Assembly: GCF_032854445.1 (NCBI RefSeq)
Contig: NC_088304.1
Location: 36,414,108-36,478,107, forward strand
DNA: 64,000 bases
From: Liolophura sinensis
Taxonomy: Eukaryota > Mollusca > Polyplacophora > Chitonida > Chitonidae
Direction: 5' to 3'
Every line of letters starts with the position of its first letter. The stretch's first letter is position 1. The position numbers and the translations under genes were made by a program. The notes under the pieces are model-generated. The model had not been told where the DNA came from. It worked only from the letters and a program-made list of their open reading frames with translations, and made no database searches. Positions 33,418-46,403 of the stretch are shown here, one piece after another.

Positions 33418-36400
33418 CTGAAATATAAAATAAGAATGAGTTGTAATGAATTGCGTTGTGTTTATCGTTGACATCACCTCCGAGATTGTTCAGTGTGAAA
33501 AACAGATTTGCAAAAGATTATGACTTCACCCAAAATGAAATCGTGACGTCAGTTTGTAATATCTATAGCCTATTATTTTTGGGTTGAATGTTACTAGTAG
33601 ATTCTAATGCTATAAAGATCAAATTCCGATTCAATTTGACTCGGATGGGACGGGTTGACAAGATACAATCCCACTCTCTCTTGTCAATCTTATCAATCTG
33701 TTGTATGTTTCCTTTTTGTCCATGTCTTGAAATCAAAAACTTAGCCCCCTCTGTAAATACCCACTGGTTAACCATTTGATCATTACACTGATAACGGTTT
33801 TAGTACCTATACTAAAACGTCGATCTGTCCTACAGACACTTGTTTTGGCAGCTATTATCATTGACGTCTCCACTGCAGGCTACTCAGTTTCCTGGCTGAC
33901 CGCTGGACCCTGAGGAAAACTGCAGTGTAAAACCAAGTTTACCCTTCGAGAGGAAAGTTTAAAAGGGTACTTTTTATTTTAGGACACATGAAAACCAAAT
34001 CCAGAAATAAAAACCAACCTTTTCATGTATCCCTTAGTATGTGTCACCATGGCAGTAATAATGAACTGAGCTCGAGAGTACTCTTAGCTTGAAGTAGACA
34101 GTATGACATTTTCGCGCTCAAGTCTATTTTCCATATGTTCACATTCGACCGTAAAACAGGTTAAATATAATTTTACATCAAAAATGTGTTTGCATAACAC
34201 TCCAAAAGAATAAAAGTATTGACAAAATTCGAGTGAAATATCTATTTTCAGCCAGTGGCACTCGACATAGAAACGTCTTACATGATAATCTATGACGTAA
34301 GACACACGTGTATTCAAGATATTTAATGTTAACAAGTTTTGTCGCCGAAAAGCTTCCTAAAAATGGTGGATGTTATCAAATGCATGCAATAAAGTTCAAT
34401 CAGAACTCCTTCCCAGCAATCGCTTTGCACCTAAGAGATAACCACACCAATCTGTGAATGAATCAAAGGATGTGAACTATAAGTCTACATATAAGTCTAC
34501 ATATCATCAGTCAGTTCGTCAGTCCATCAGTTTGCTAGTCGGTTCATTGTGCTGATTTGAAATTTGCTGCATCATGGCAATTTGCAGATAAAGTTTAGGT
34601 TTTGGGCCGTAACATATATTTTCGACAATACTATTTGTTCGTCATTGTCCTGTGTTTTAGACATGAGCAGCTGTCCAACTTTTTTTTTTAATTGGTTCAA
34701 TTGATACATAGCTTCATCTTTGTCAAGTTTCGCTCATTTCAACAAAACTTATGTCCTGTTCTTGTGGACATTGACAGATTACAGATATTTTTTGAAACGG
34801 CTGGTTAATTCTGAATTAAAATTCGGTAGATGGCTTCACTGAGACAAGTTAAAGATCAATATCGATTTTTGCAGCGTTTCCAGCATTTTCAACAAAATTA
34901 TGGCCATATCAGTTTGGCTTTGGACTTTCATATTTACATGAAGCTATTATCTGACGGCTCAAACCAATATAGGGAACATGTACAGTTTTGGCGATACTTC
35001 CAGAGTGCTGTTTAAATTTGTGCTCGTTTTAATATGTCATTTAAACGTACAAATATTGGATCATATCAATTGCACAAACTCATAAAATGGCCTACTTTGA
35101 AGCCTGGTTTCAATAAACCGATATAGGAGTATGCCAAAAGTTGAACCACACAATGGCCAGCGTCATGCTTACATGGTATTCACCTTATTCTTTTCGTTTC
35201 TTGAACGGGGTTACAACTTCACCAAAGACTTCACAAGACTCAACACGCACATTCATCAAAGGGATTCACTCTAAAGGTTCTTGAAAGGCAAGGTAAGCGC
35301 CATTGTAAGTTTGAAACGACTATCAAATGGATGATCGGAATTAGACCTACTAACCTACGAAGGTTAGAGCCTAGACAGGCCTCACCCTGTTGACGCATGG
35401 TAATATTCCATCGTTGCTGCACCTTCATGGCGCTGTCATTGTGTTTCATCGGATTCGTCTAATTTGTATGAATGTTGTCTTTTCTTCACTTACAACGTTG
35501 TTATTTAAAAGCCTGGCTAAGGTAAATTGACAAGAGGCCGGATTTCACTTAATTTCACTTAATCAATTTTTTTCATTTAATTTAATGGTGATACTATTTG
35601 ACAACTGGCCCACTGTCGTCACTCTCTCTGCTGTGGTCTTTTATGTTATTTATGGCTTACTACTATATTATGTAATTTCAGCTGTAGAAATGCTGTTGAC
35701 GGAAATGATTACATAACGGACACACTGTCCAACTATAAAGCCCTGTGGACGACTGTTTATAAATGTGGCGATACTAGAACACGTGATGAGTCTACATCAA
35801 TGCATGTACACAGCCGATCCTGTTATGTACCTCTGATAACCCTTCTGAGATAGTACATTACCATTTCCCGCCATTAATTAGAAAGAAAAGATGTCCGTAT
35901 ACACGAAAGTTAACTGAGTAATCGTCTAGGACGTACCTCGATCCTCCAGGTCCGTCTTATTCCTCATGGTTTCTTCGCTTGGTCATGGTAACAAATCCTC
36001 CATTTCACATCTCCACAGGTAAAATTCCTTTTAGATCTGTGTCAGTACTTGACTAATACCACTGAAAGGTAGCGCCACTAAATGCAGTTTTTTGACACCT
36101 ACAAGTCAGTGTGTATATCACGGCATGTGTCTTAGGCACGGACCTGGCCCTAACAAAAGGCCCATGGATGTGAAATGACTCTGTACTATACAACGTTAGG
36201 CCAGGTGTGTTAGAAAGACTGTCAGTCCTACAGGAAATGCTGAAGTGAAGAGGAACTAAATTACAATAGGTAAAAGTGGAATAGACATTCCCACCATATC
36301 TAGCTTACAGACATTGTTCTAAATGAACAGCTTTACCTGTCAGCCCGTCACGGGCCATCAGTTCCATTGAGCTCAGGTATTGCTTCCATTCTGTGCTTCA

Positions 36401-37080
36401 GTTAAGCAGGTACATAGAAAACAGACAATAAAAGTTGTTTGAGCTTACGGACTCACAAAACGCATACACATACATTCAGATGCCTAGCCAAAGGAAAAAT
36501 GGGACAAAAACTGTTGAATAAAGAGACAAGCCTTACAGGTTATGCCAAGACATTTTAAGTATCCTTTAAGTGTTAAGTATGAAATATATTCTTTATCATT
36601 ATTTTGAAACTGCATTGTGATTTGTTTTATATATATTCTTTCCAACATGTATATATGAGGGCAACAAAGTCCATCCAGGATTTTAGTTGGTGACGTCATT
36701 TGGAGAGAAAATCTTAATCTAGGCAGTTCAAGCTATTCAAGCAAATATAGGTCACAAATATAGGTCACACAAGTTCGAGCCTGACACTTGAATGCAGTCA
36801 TTACAACAACAACATTAATGTCGACATTCAGTTACAAGAAGGGTAGACGGATTATAAACTTAAATAATACTTCTATTACAACTAAGAGATGCTGCTAGAT
36901 AGGCCTATGCTTTTTTATTTTTATTTTTTTTATTTTCTTTATTTTTTGGTATGTTTTTTATATTTTCTGGTTACATAGGTTTCAATGAAAGGCTGTTAAA
37001 ATAAGTGCTTTCGAAACTCGATGGGCCTACCCGTGCCCGGATGTATACAAAGGAATGGACCTCGAGTTTGAACAAAGTGT
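33418..37080. other. Non-coding stretch, possible introns of paralogue 3
   Basis: No exon recognised with confidence. It contains a member of the ~150-bp dispersed repeat family near 35505-35670 and a short duplication of ATATAGGTCACA near 36750. Short open frames (for example 34084-34335 minus, 34830-35015 plus) lack family resemblance. Confidence 0.4.
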
Positions 37081-37188
37081 GGATGATCGTGGACTCCCCC
37101 CGTGCTCTGTTATGTGTCCTCCCGCCATAACACTAGTTCTGTGAGATAGTGACATATTCCTGAATATGGCGTGAAACTAACTAACTAT
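37081..37188 (-). repeat. Dispersed mollusc-type SINE fragment, degenerate
   Basis: Reverse orientation: GTGTCCTCCCGCCATAACAC, then ATATTCCTGAATATGGCGTG corresponds to the core and head of the family at 28441-28574. Confidence 0.55.
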
Positions 37189-37440
37189 TTAAAATAAGTA
37201 ACGAACAACAGACGATCATTATTTAGTTGGTTTTCTCTCTATATCAAATTATTTACTTTCAGGGGACATTCTAGTAATTGTTGTATAAAGTTAACAGCTC
37301 AGAGGATACGCAAGGAGTTACGTAAAAAAAATTAACATTTTAACAATTCTAGCGACACCAGCTTACGCCCGCCCTATCCTTCAATATAGCAGAATGTGTG
37401 GTTCAAAACGGTCTGTTTGTGTGCAGTGCTATTGCAGGAT

Positions 37441-37531
37441 TATATTTATTTATTTGATTGGCCAGCATTATGGTGGGAAGAAACCGGGCAGAGCCCGAGG
37501 AAACTCACGACCATCCGCAGGTTGCTGGCCA
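37441..37531 (+). repeat. Dispersed mollusc-type SINE with internal deletion
   Basis: The head TTTATTTATTTGATTG joins directly to GCCAGCATTATGGTGGGAAG, skipping the segment between head and core. It continues through AACCGGGCAGAGCCCGAGGA to CCATCCGCAGGTTGCTGGCC. It explains the short overlapping open frames on both strands here. Confidence 0.75.
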
Positions 37532-38175
37532 GGTTTATAAGGTACATGTACTGGCCGCATGAATGTGGCTCAACTGATCTAACGATGTGCTGACGTACCA
37601 AAAGGTACTGACCCTTACTGCCGAGTATGGGAAAGTACAAGACCATTACGTTTAGGCCTAAAGAATCAACGAGTGTTAATTTTGAGTGTTAAAAAAACCG
37701 TGGGTCCAGCAAAAAGTGAAAGAAATATAACATCACTGCTTTTCGTCCCACCAGACTCTAAAACTATCAGGCCTTTTTTTAGATGGATTAGATCCAATGC
37801 TTTAGAAACATGGTAAATTTGAAAGGAAGCTTTCTTGGGGCATTTCTCGCTTGAATTTACGTAATACACCCAATCGTAAAAACGTCATACTTGTAGCAAC
37901 CCTCTCAAAGTTTGACAGAGTCACTTAAAGCGATACGGTCGCCGACATCTTAGGTATTTTGGCGTTATTACAGAATGACATGAGTATCCAGTATTTTTTG
38001 TCAAGAAGTAAAAGTTACAAGGTTTTCGTTAATCCCACCTCCAGCATTGTACGTTAAGTGAATGTTTAAAAACAACAAAAAAACCCCTGAAAACTGGAAA
38101 GTCTGCCAGAATATTTAAATGAGGCGCTGTAAATTCAGCAAACTGGAAATGGAGCAAGTTCACATGTGAACAAAC

Positions 38176-38301
38176 ATGGCTGATTACACGCGTAAAAGAA
38201 GGACTTTCGGCTCGCTCGTGACAAGATCGGCCAAAAAGAGGCGTAAAAAAGAGCTTGAAGAGTTAACAGCTTACTTGATGGACAACCGCTTTAGACCTTA
38301 A
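38176..38301 (+). CDS. Candidate small ORF, 41 residues, very basic
   Basis: Not recognised. The ATG lies in a good context (CAAACATGGC) and the frame ends in TAA. The peptide starts MADYTRKRRTFGSLVTRS, continues AKKRRKKELEELTAYLMD and ends NRFRP. It is strongly basic in its first half with a helical, leucine-containing second half, like a nuclear-localisation-type segment. It could be a free-standing short peptide, the N-terminus of a decayed mobile-element protein, or chance. No donor site that would extend it was seen. It stands about 105 bp left of the element at 38406-39830. Confidence 0.3.
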   Translation: MADYTRKRRTFGSLVTRSAKKRRKKELEELTAYLMDNRFRP

Positions 38302-38405
38302 AACTGCATTATAAGTAGCATTTTAGCCAAGCTTCCTCTTTCTATTGCATGGCATTTATGGTACAGTATGTATATCTTCGGTATAATACATAAATGGAGC
38401 AATAT

Positions 38406-39830
38406 CAGGGGCGTAGGAGGCAATTTCAAAGTTGGGGGGAGGGCAAGAGTCCCAGCAAAAATGGCGAGGGTGCAGGGGCCACCAAGGCCCCGAAAGCTCT
38501 GAGGGAGCTATATGGCCTCAGAGGCGATTTGCCGTATCTTAGATAAGCCGAATGGGGTGTTTTTTTTACTATTTAAGCCTGCCCGAAAGAATTGAAATAT
38601 ACGTTTAGCTCAATTGGTGACACTTTTACCTGGAGAACCACGGGTAAACAAAGAACATTGTAACAATTTATCCAGAATTCAACATTAAATTTATACACGT
38701 CGGAGAAAGATTGGTGTAGATTGACGTATGGAGGAGAATCCGTGGGGAAAAAACATCCATGTTTTTACTGGGCCTTGGTGGTAACTTTGAAGGCCTATTC
38801 GCGCTGGTTTGCTTTCGATTGAAATCAGTGTCATTCACATGTATACATACACTTTTTGATCAGGCCTTTGGCTCAGAAAAAAGGCGTGCGTCTGATTTAG
38901 GGGAAGTGTCAGTAACGCGCCAAAGTCGGTGGTTACAACGGTTACTTATCTTTCCTTCACTGATGAATCTAGCAACCAGTCTAAGTGAAATGATCTTGGT
39001 ATGACGATAAACGATAATGAAATACATAACTCAACACCGATGAGTGCATATATTGCACAAATATATTAATTATTCTGCTTTTTGGGCTGAATAGAACTGC
39101 AACGTCATCGCATTGAAAAAGTCAATAAATTAGAAAAAAGCGTGTGTTTGGAGACAAATGAGTCCACTTTTTTGTCAGATTACACTGTAGACACTTCGTG
39201 ACACTATATTTTGTGATCTGGAAAAGCAAAATTTTGGAGAAATAATCAAAATTCACAACCTTACAACAATTGCAGCCATGATTGCATGGATGCAGAAAAT
39301 ACAAAGCCGACGTTGCAGAAAAAAGTTATTAAAAAAGGCCTTTACTTCTGTACACGTGGCATGAATATTTGTACTTTAAAAACCACCTACGCTAAGTAAC
39401 TCTCATAAAAAGAAAGCAAAACAATAACATGAACTATATGTCAAACTCCATGAAAAATATCTAGGTGGTTGGATTTATTTAAAAGTCGACGAAGTTTGTC
39501 AGGGGGATCCATTTCAATCGACTGACGAGTCTCATCTGAGGGAGTTATCTCATAAACATATATAAATACGTAGGCCCAAGGACAGGACAAAAAAACACGC
39601 AGGCCCTTTATTATTAGTAATGTGCACTGGAAAAATTGCAGTTTACCATGTTTAGTTTACGGAGAAAATATATATGCAATAGTGTGATGTTTTGTTAAGG
39701 GGCCTGTTTATGTTACAAATATATATAATTTCCGGAACCTGAAAAGTGGTGGTGGTGGTGGGAGGGGGGGGGGGGGGGTGTTGGCAAGAAAATAAGACCC
39801 CCCCCACCCTCCCCGCTTCGTACGCCCCTG
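38406..39830. mobile_element. Candidate non-autonomous DNA transposon with TIRs
   Basis: The left end CAGGGGCGTAGGAGGC and the right end, in reverse complement CAGGGGCGTACGAAGC, form ~16-bp terminal inverted repeats. Each is followed inward by G-rich sequence. Direct repeats AATAT flank both ends (38401-38405 and 39831-39835), consistent with a 5-bp target-site duplication. The 1,425-bp interior has no transposase-like frame. A hAT-like relationship is possible from the CAGGGGCG end, but this is inference. Confidence 0.5.
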
Positions 39831-41882
39831 AATATCGATTGGGTAGGAAATCTTGACATGATTGTTTTGACCGGAACTACAGAACGCTGCACATATGTTT
39901 CGAGCCCTTCACGTTGAATATTAATGAGGCACAATGACACGCCCTCTTTGTGTTGAAATCGCATAACGGCAGGGCTTCTCCGGGCTCGTAAAAGCTACAT
40001 ACTCAATGAATATTTTTTATTTCAACACGAGTGATTTAGTTTATGGACGAACTTCAAAACTTCGTTTAAAGACATTTCTGATTTTGAATAGACCGTTTTT
40101 TTTGGGGGGGGCGGGGGGCAGAGAATTTTCCCGCTCTAATATTTCATGTTCCCGCAATAGCGTTTTGCTATGGTCAATGTATTATGGTCAATGAAAGCTA
40201 CTTGTCTGAACGTTACAAGTGTCTAAGTTTGACAGTAACTTGCCAGACGTCGATGATTTATCACTGACATTCTGGTTTCCTCTTCTCACAAAACTGAGCG
40301 CCACTGTAGTATAAATCAACAAGTCTTTATTGTGTCATTAAACAACAATCAAGTATTGAAATATAGGCTAAATCAAATTAATAGGCTTGTGACTAAGAGA
40401 CACTGTTGTCCGAGGACCGATATAACGTTGAAAACAGGGTAGTGAGGCGGGTTTCAAGTTTGTATCTCTTTTCGAAAACCATATGTTATGACTGTGACCA
40501 AAGTTATACCGGACGGGCAATCATGAAGGTACATCGGCTTCATTGGGAGCCCCTTTGTTTTGCTGTTTCAAGGACAGACAACCTTGAGCTGAGATTAGTA
40601 GAGTTGCCTCCCGTTATCTACTTTTGACAAGAATCTCAGTGTGCCCCAATTACGCTATAAAAAAAATGCACTCACTCCCCAAAAAAGATATACATAGATA
40701 TAAATCGGTGAGATATCATCCTGTAATGATCCATATCCGCGGAAATAATCTTACAACAGTAATTGCTCTCACAAGCTACGCAATTAAATTACGCAGTATT
40801 TCTGAATGAACCGATAGTTTACACACAGGTGACACAGTGTATAACGGTATCGGATAATATCCTGTAATCTGTTTCTGTCAGTCAGTCGCCTATATTCAGT
40901 TGTCTGTGAAATGAGTCATACTCGCTACCAAAATTGTCTTTAGTGACACGTAACACCACAAGCTCTACAAATTGCTATATGTATACGTCTATATCATTGC
41001 AAGGAGAATGCAGCTGGAATATTGCTGAACTCCATTAGGCCATTATCCAGCTCTAAAACCACAGTGAAGTGAGATCACATACTACTACAAAAGATAAAAA
41101 AAAATTCATTTCTGAAAGGTATAGTACACTAAAACGTGCGAACAGTTTCAAATATGGCTGTGTCAGAAACAGGGTTTAAATTCCCCTGATAGCGGTTTTA
41201 GGTGTGGTGTCGCTCTCCATCGAAACACATTGATCTCTGCCCAATATCCATCATGCCACTGGTTTTTGAATGATTATGACCTCACCCGAGGTAATGAGTT
41301 CTTGCCGCGGGAACCGAGCTTATGCAGTTCAGCATTATGAATTAGAAAAAGAGTTCGAGCTTCATTTAATGTGCAGGAAGACTGGAATGCCAACATATCC
41401 ATGTGTAGAGCGTTTGTTGATATGTGTCACTAACTAAAATACAATTCTGGTGGCGAGTATGGCTGATTTTACAGCTAGTTGAATATTGAACGCCAAAGAT
41501 AAGAGGAATACACCGAGCAACAAGTTGTAAGTATCATATGTAACTGACTAGTGTGGTGTCTTCGACTTGGCATTCCAGTCAGGCAGCACTGTAGACTACC
41601 GCAGTGTAATAAAATCGCGCACCGTAATAATTATTACGCTGCTGGTAGCACTTGCCAATCTGGACTATATTGGACTGAAATTTGGACAGTTTCCAATTTC
41701 AAAACCATATTTATAAACAACCCATCCGTGGATTGACTCCCGGATGCCTGTAGTAAAATATGTATATGTTATTATATATGTTATATTATCCCTGTGTACA
41801 TTTGTATGCTTGTGTATGCGCCCTGCCACAAGAAGACTCAGTATATGTACAGCCCCCCTAAAGAACCATTTTCTTCATCTGT
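39831..41882. other. Non-coding stretch
   Basis: No exon, RNA gene or clear mobile element seen. A 13-bp inverted repeat, GACTGGAATGCCA near 41380 and its complement near 41567, spans about 190 bp. The short plus-strand frame at 40406-40627 shows no family resemblance. Confidence 0.4.
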
Positions 41883-41993
41883 ATGACTGACTGACTGACT
41901 GACTGTCTGACTGACAGACTGACAGACTGACAGACAGATATACATACACACATACATACATACAGACAGACAGACCAGACATACCAGACATAC
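41883..41993. repeat. Compound (CTGA)n / (GACA)n / (CATA)n microsatellite
   Basis: Tetranucleotide runs, CTGA then GACA then CATA then GACA, about 110 bp in total. Confidence 0.9.
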
Positions 41994-43291
41994 TTACCAG
42001 ACAAATTGATGTGAAGCCGCGGCGGAATCACCAGAGGCTTGGTGATAGTGTGAGACCTTACTGGTCAAGAGTTTGTGATCTACATCAAAGACCAACACCA
42101 TAGACGACCGAACCAGCCAGAGCCCGGTCTATGTGTAATGTTAACTCATGTCATTCCTACATACTATGTGATAATGTTACATTACACCGTAAGACGTGGT
42201 ATTCTCATGATGTAAGAATTGTTACATAATGGTGTTTTATTACACTACGGGTGTCTACCGACAATGGGATCGACCTGTTTAAAACAGGTGTCCGTCGTAA
42301 TAAGATTAAATATTTTTGAAAACAACGTTAAGAGAGTGTTGAACACGAAAGGGTATTTTTCATACTCCTGTTTGAACGAAACTGTCTCAACGTGAGACCA
42401 GTTTCTCTGTTTCAGGCAACAAAAATTGAAAATAGTCTGGACGGGGCTGTACGTTAAGTAAGAAATGTTTTCTTGGGTCGGAAAATGTTTTGCACACATC
42501 AATTTGCTATTAAATGTATATTTAAACGTTTGCTGCTACTATATTGTCAAACTGAAAGAAAAAGTTTTATAGTTAATATAAGGTCAATTTTTTCAGCCTA
42601 CGTAATCACAACAAATGCTATGGTGAAGTGGTGCATTATGTCTTCACCATATACGAGCATAGACCTACAAGCATCTGTAGTGCTTTGTGTGTTGTCTTCG
42701 CCACTCGCTTACTTCGCATATACCTAAGTGTAATAATTCGATAGTATGCCAGTATTATAAACCTGAATCAGGTGTTTGGGAGGTCATTTTTGTAGATCTA
42801 CTCAATTTGCCTTGGTAAAGTATTTAGGCCTGTGCAGTCCTATATCACAATATACAGGAAAATGAAGTATATAGGGTTTTGTATAGTGTCCAAGCGAAGC
42901 ACAAAGTGAAAATATAATATTGTCCTCACTGGAGAGAAATATTAGTTAATATATGGTATAAGATATGGTTAAACAGAAGCAAATGAAGATAAAATTTGCC
43001 TTTTCCTAAACATTGTCAGGCGTTATTTATTTATATAACACGATTCATTTATCCCCAGGAGTCAGTGTACCTGAAGGCTTTTACAAAGCTTGTACTGTTT
43101 TCCTTTATGTACATAAAAATCAAGGAGATTTCCATAAATTCACCTGAATAGATTTAGGTTTGTGTTTTGCCTTAATTGACAATCTGATTATCTTGGGGAA
43201 AGTGGTTGGCTGGAGACTGCTTACATCTCGATATCACATAACAAACACTAAGGTCATATCAGTCAGTTATTCAGTATGTCCACGAACTGTA
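41994..43291. other. Non-coding stretch ending at the assembly gap
   Basis: No gene recognised. The contig ends at 43291 in ordinary AT-rich sequence with no resemblance to the 128-bp repeat that begins after the gap. Confidence 0.5.
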
Positions 43292-43491
43292 NNNNNNNNN
43301 NNNNNNNNNNNNNNNNNNNNNNNNNNNNNNNNNNNNNNNNNNNNNNNNNNNNNNNNNNNNNNNNNNNNNNNNNNNNNNNNNNNNNNNNNNNNNNNNNNNN
43401 NNNNNNNNNNNNNNNNNNNNNNNNNNNNNNNNNNNNNNNNNNNNNNNNNNNNNNNNNNNNNNNNNNNNNNNNNNNNNNNNNNNNNNNNNNN
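43292..43491. other. Assembly gap of 200 N
   Basis: Exactly 200 N characters, a round number that suggests a scaffolding placeholder and not a measured length. Open frames crossing it are artefacts. Confidence 0.98.
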
Positions 43492-44457
43492 CTGTGGGTA
43501 ATGCTGGTTACCACAGTGCCTACCTGTACCCCAAACTGAGGCTTGCTATCCCCCTGCTGGTGGTTAGTTGTGTCACTGGTCTCATTGTGCTATGTTATAT
43601 TTTGGGTGTGTCAGTTATGCTGTGGGTAATGCTGGTTACCGCAGTGCTGACCTGTACCCCAAACTGAGGCCTGCTATCCCCCTGCTGGTGGTTAGTTGTG
43701 TCACTGGTCTCATTGTGCTATGTTATATTTTGGGTGTGTCAGTTATGCTGTGGGTAATGCTGGTTACCACAGTGCCTACCTGTACCCCAAACTGAGGCTT
43801 GCTATCCCCCTGCTGGTGGTCAGTTGTGTCACTGGTCTCATTGTGCTATGTTATATTTTGGGTGTGTCAGTTATGCTGTGGGTAATGCTGGTTACCACAG
43901 TGCTGACCTGTACCCCAAACTGAGGCCTGCTATCCCCCTGTTGGTGGTTAGTTGTGTCACTGGTCTGATTGTGCTGTGTTATGTTTTCAGTGTGTCAATT
44001 ATGCTGTGGGTAATGCTGGTTACCACAATGCTGACCAGTACCCCAAACTGAGGCCTGCTATCCCCCTGCTGGTGGTCAGTTGTGTCACTGGTCTTATTGT
44101 GCTATGTTATATTTTGGGTGTGTCAGTTATGCTGTGGGTAATGCTGGTTACCACAGTGCCTACCTGTACCCCAAACTGAGGCCTGCTATCCCCCTGCTGG
44201 TGGTCAGTTGTGTCACTGGTCTCATTGTGCTGTGTTATGTTTTCAGTGTGTCAATTATGCTGTGGGTAATGCTGGTTACCACAATGCTGACCAGTACCCC
44301 AGACTGAGGCCCGCTATCCCCCTGCTGGTGGTCAATTGTGTTACTGGCCTCATTGTGCTGTGTTATGTTTTCAGTGTGTCAGTTATGCTGTGGGTAATGC
44401 TGGTTACCACAGTGCCGACCTGTACCCCAGACTGAGGCCCGCTATCCCCCTGTTGGT
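43492..44457. repeat. 128-bp acceptor-bearing minisatellite, copy 2
   Basis: A partial first unit and seven full units, the last being the exon start. Acceptor triplets ending at 43606, 43734, 43862, 43990, 44118, 44246 and 44374 are GGG, GGG, GGG, CAG, GGG, CAG and CAG. This is the same series as the last seven units of copy 1, so the array has not changed length between copies. Confidence 0.95.
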
Positions 44458-46403
44458 GGAGCTGTTAAGGGACCCAGTGACTAAGACACGGTGTCATGCA
44501 GCCAGTAAGTCTATGAAATATTTACCCAAATCAGTTATCCCAACTGGCCTCAGAATCTACATGTACACATATGCTTTCTTTTAAATCTGAAGGAACTTAG
44601 ATATTAATAATTATAGTGAAATATTGTATCAAGTTAGTACACATAGTGGTAGATTAAGGTCAATGTTGGCATTTTTTGTTGTTTTTTTTTTTTTGTTTTG
44701 TTTGATTTGGTTTTGAGAACAGCAAAATAATCATGATAAGCCTGGCTTGGCCTATGTTAATGTTCCTGTCAGTCATTGCTTTAATCTCTCTATCCCCCTT
44801 AGATGCCTGTGGTAACCTGAGCCTCCACTCCCCTGCACTGTGTCAAGATCTCATCAAGGCTAAAGCTGTTAACAGGTAATTCGCTCATCCAGTCCCATAG
44901 TTGGTCTCTTCAGTTGTTCACACTAAGACACTTTATCAGTCATTCATTATATACATGTCCCTCAGTCAGTCATTTGGTCACTCACTCAGTCCCTTTGCCA
45001 GTGAATCATCCACATCAGTTGTGAATGGGATTAGTATATATCGGAGAACATCAGCTAATGTGGATAAGAGCTGTGAAGATTTTATGATACACATAGAAAT
45101 TTGGCATGGGAAATTTTAATGTTAGAGCAATATACATGTATGTACTTATTTGTGTCTGATTTACTCTGATTGGTTGTTATAGCCTTGTTTCATATTGTTG
45201 GATGTTTTACCCTGTGTTTGATTGGTTGTTATAACCTTGTTTCATGTTGAGTGTTTTAGTTTGTGTTTGATTGGTTGTTATGGCCTTGTTTCATGTTGTT
45301 GGATGTTTTGCTTTGTGTTTGATTGGTTGTTATCATGGTTATTGTCGTGTTTCAGGTTGTTGGATTTGGTGTGTCATGACACCCAGTACAATGTCCAGTC
45401 GTGTGCTCTGTTGGCCCTAAGGACAATGTCGCAACAACCATCTCTGAAAAAGGTAACTTTTGTGATTGGCTGGATTGTCTAAAAGAAAACACACTTTGTG
45501 CTGCAGCCTGAAAAATGTGGAAATCTTTCTCTTCAGCTTTCAAATAAGTGTCTTGACTGAAATGATAACTACATGTACATGTATAATTATATGCTAAGGC
45601 AAAGTCTGATTAGAATCGTTAAGAACACCACAACATTTGATGATTTTTTTGAAATAGTGTCATGATGAAACCAGTACCTTTGGCAAGCTTTAGTGGCTTG
45701 AATGACTTCTCTAAGCTGATTTTTATATGTACACAAAAATGGCTTTGTGGTAAATAAATATTGTATGGACAAACTCATTATCCTGGTGTTGAGAAAGGTA
45801 TATAGGGGGTGTGTCAGAATTTTGGAAGGGTTCACACAAAGGGTTGAAATCTCCAGATATTGTTCTCAACTCATGGGTAACTTATAAAGGAAAGTGTTGT
45901 TACCAAGAACGATTGATCCAAATAGTCATGAAGTGTCAGAAGTTACATCTCGTGTCCATACTCGGAAACTAAAACCATGTATTTAGGCTTTCCTTTTTTA
46001 TAGAAAATTCCTTACTTTTTCAAGTATTTCACCATTATATGCACCTACTCCCCTGCTAGGAAGTTTGGTGTAGGAAGAAGGTTTTTTTGATACATGTACA
46101 TGTAAGCTGAAACAATTTCCTTTGATTTCCCTGTCTTCTTTTATAATTTAGATGGCCATTGTCTGGTTTGTAATGTTTGTACCTGTATTTAACCTGCTAC
46201 ACCACTCTTTCTGACTACAGGAAATGCTAGTGCTCAAGGCTGCTAAAAAACTGTCCCCAATCACATCTGGTCATACCCCACGAGGTCGCTCTGGAAGTGG
46301 GAGTCGTCCTATTAGCGTTGTCTCCAGCCTCAAGAGCTCTGCAGGGAGCCTCAACACTGTGGTGAACCATTGTAATAAGTTGTTACTCGTTCTCAAGGGC
46401 TGA
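44375..46403 (+). CDS. STK36: STK36 last four exons, second copy
   Basis: Exons 44375-44504, 44803-44875, 45356-45452 and 46221-46403 match the last four exons of the gene at 1116-9521 with no coding difference seen. All splice sites and the TGA at 46401-46403 are intact. No upstream exons are present because the sequence starts after the gap, so this is a 5'-truncated representation. If the duplication is real it would be a headless STK36 fragment or join to something in the gap. If it is an assembly artefact it is the same gene shown twice. Confidence 0.88.
45168..45372. repeat. 52-bp acceptor-spanning minisatellite, copy 2
   Basis: Same arrangement as 8280-8484: three units with TTTCAT at the acceptor position before the functional TTTCAG. 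Confidence 0.78.

Noticed and set aside
43160-43539. Open frames running through the N block
   Set aside because: They exist only because unknown bases are translated without stops.
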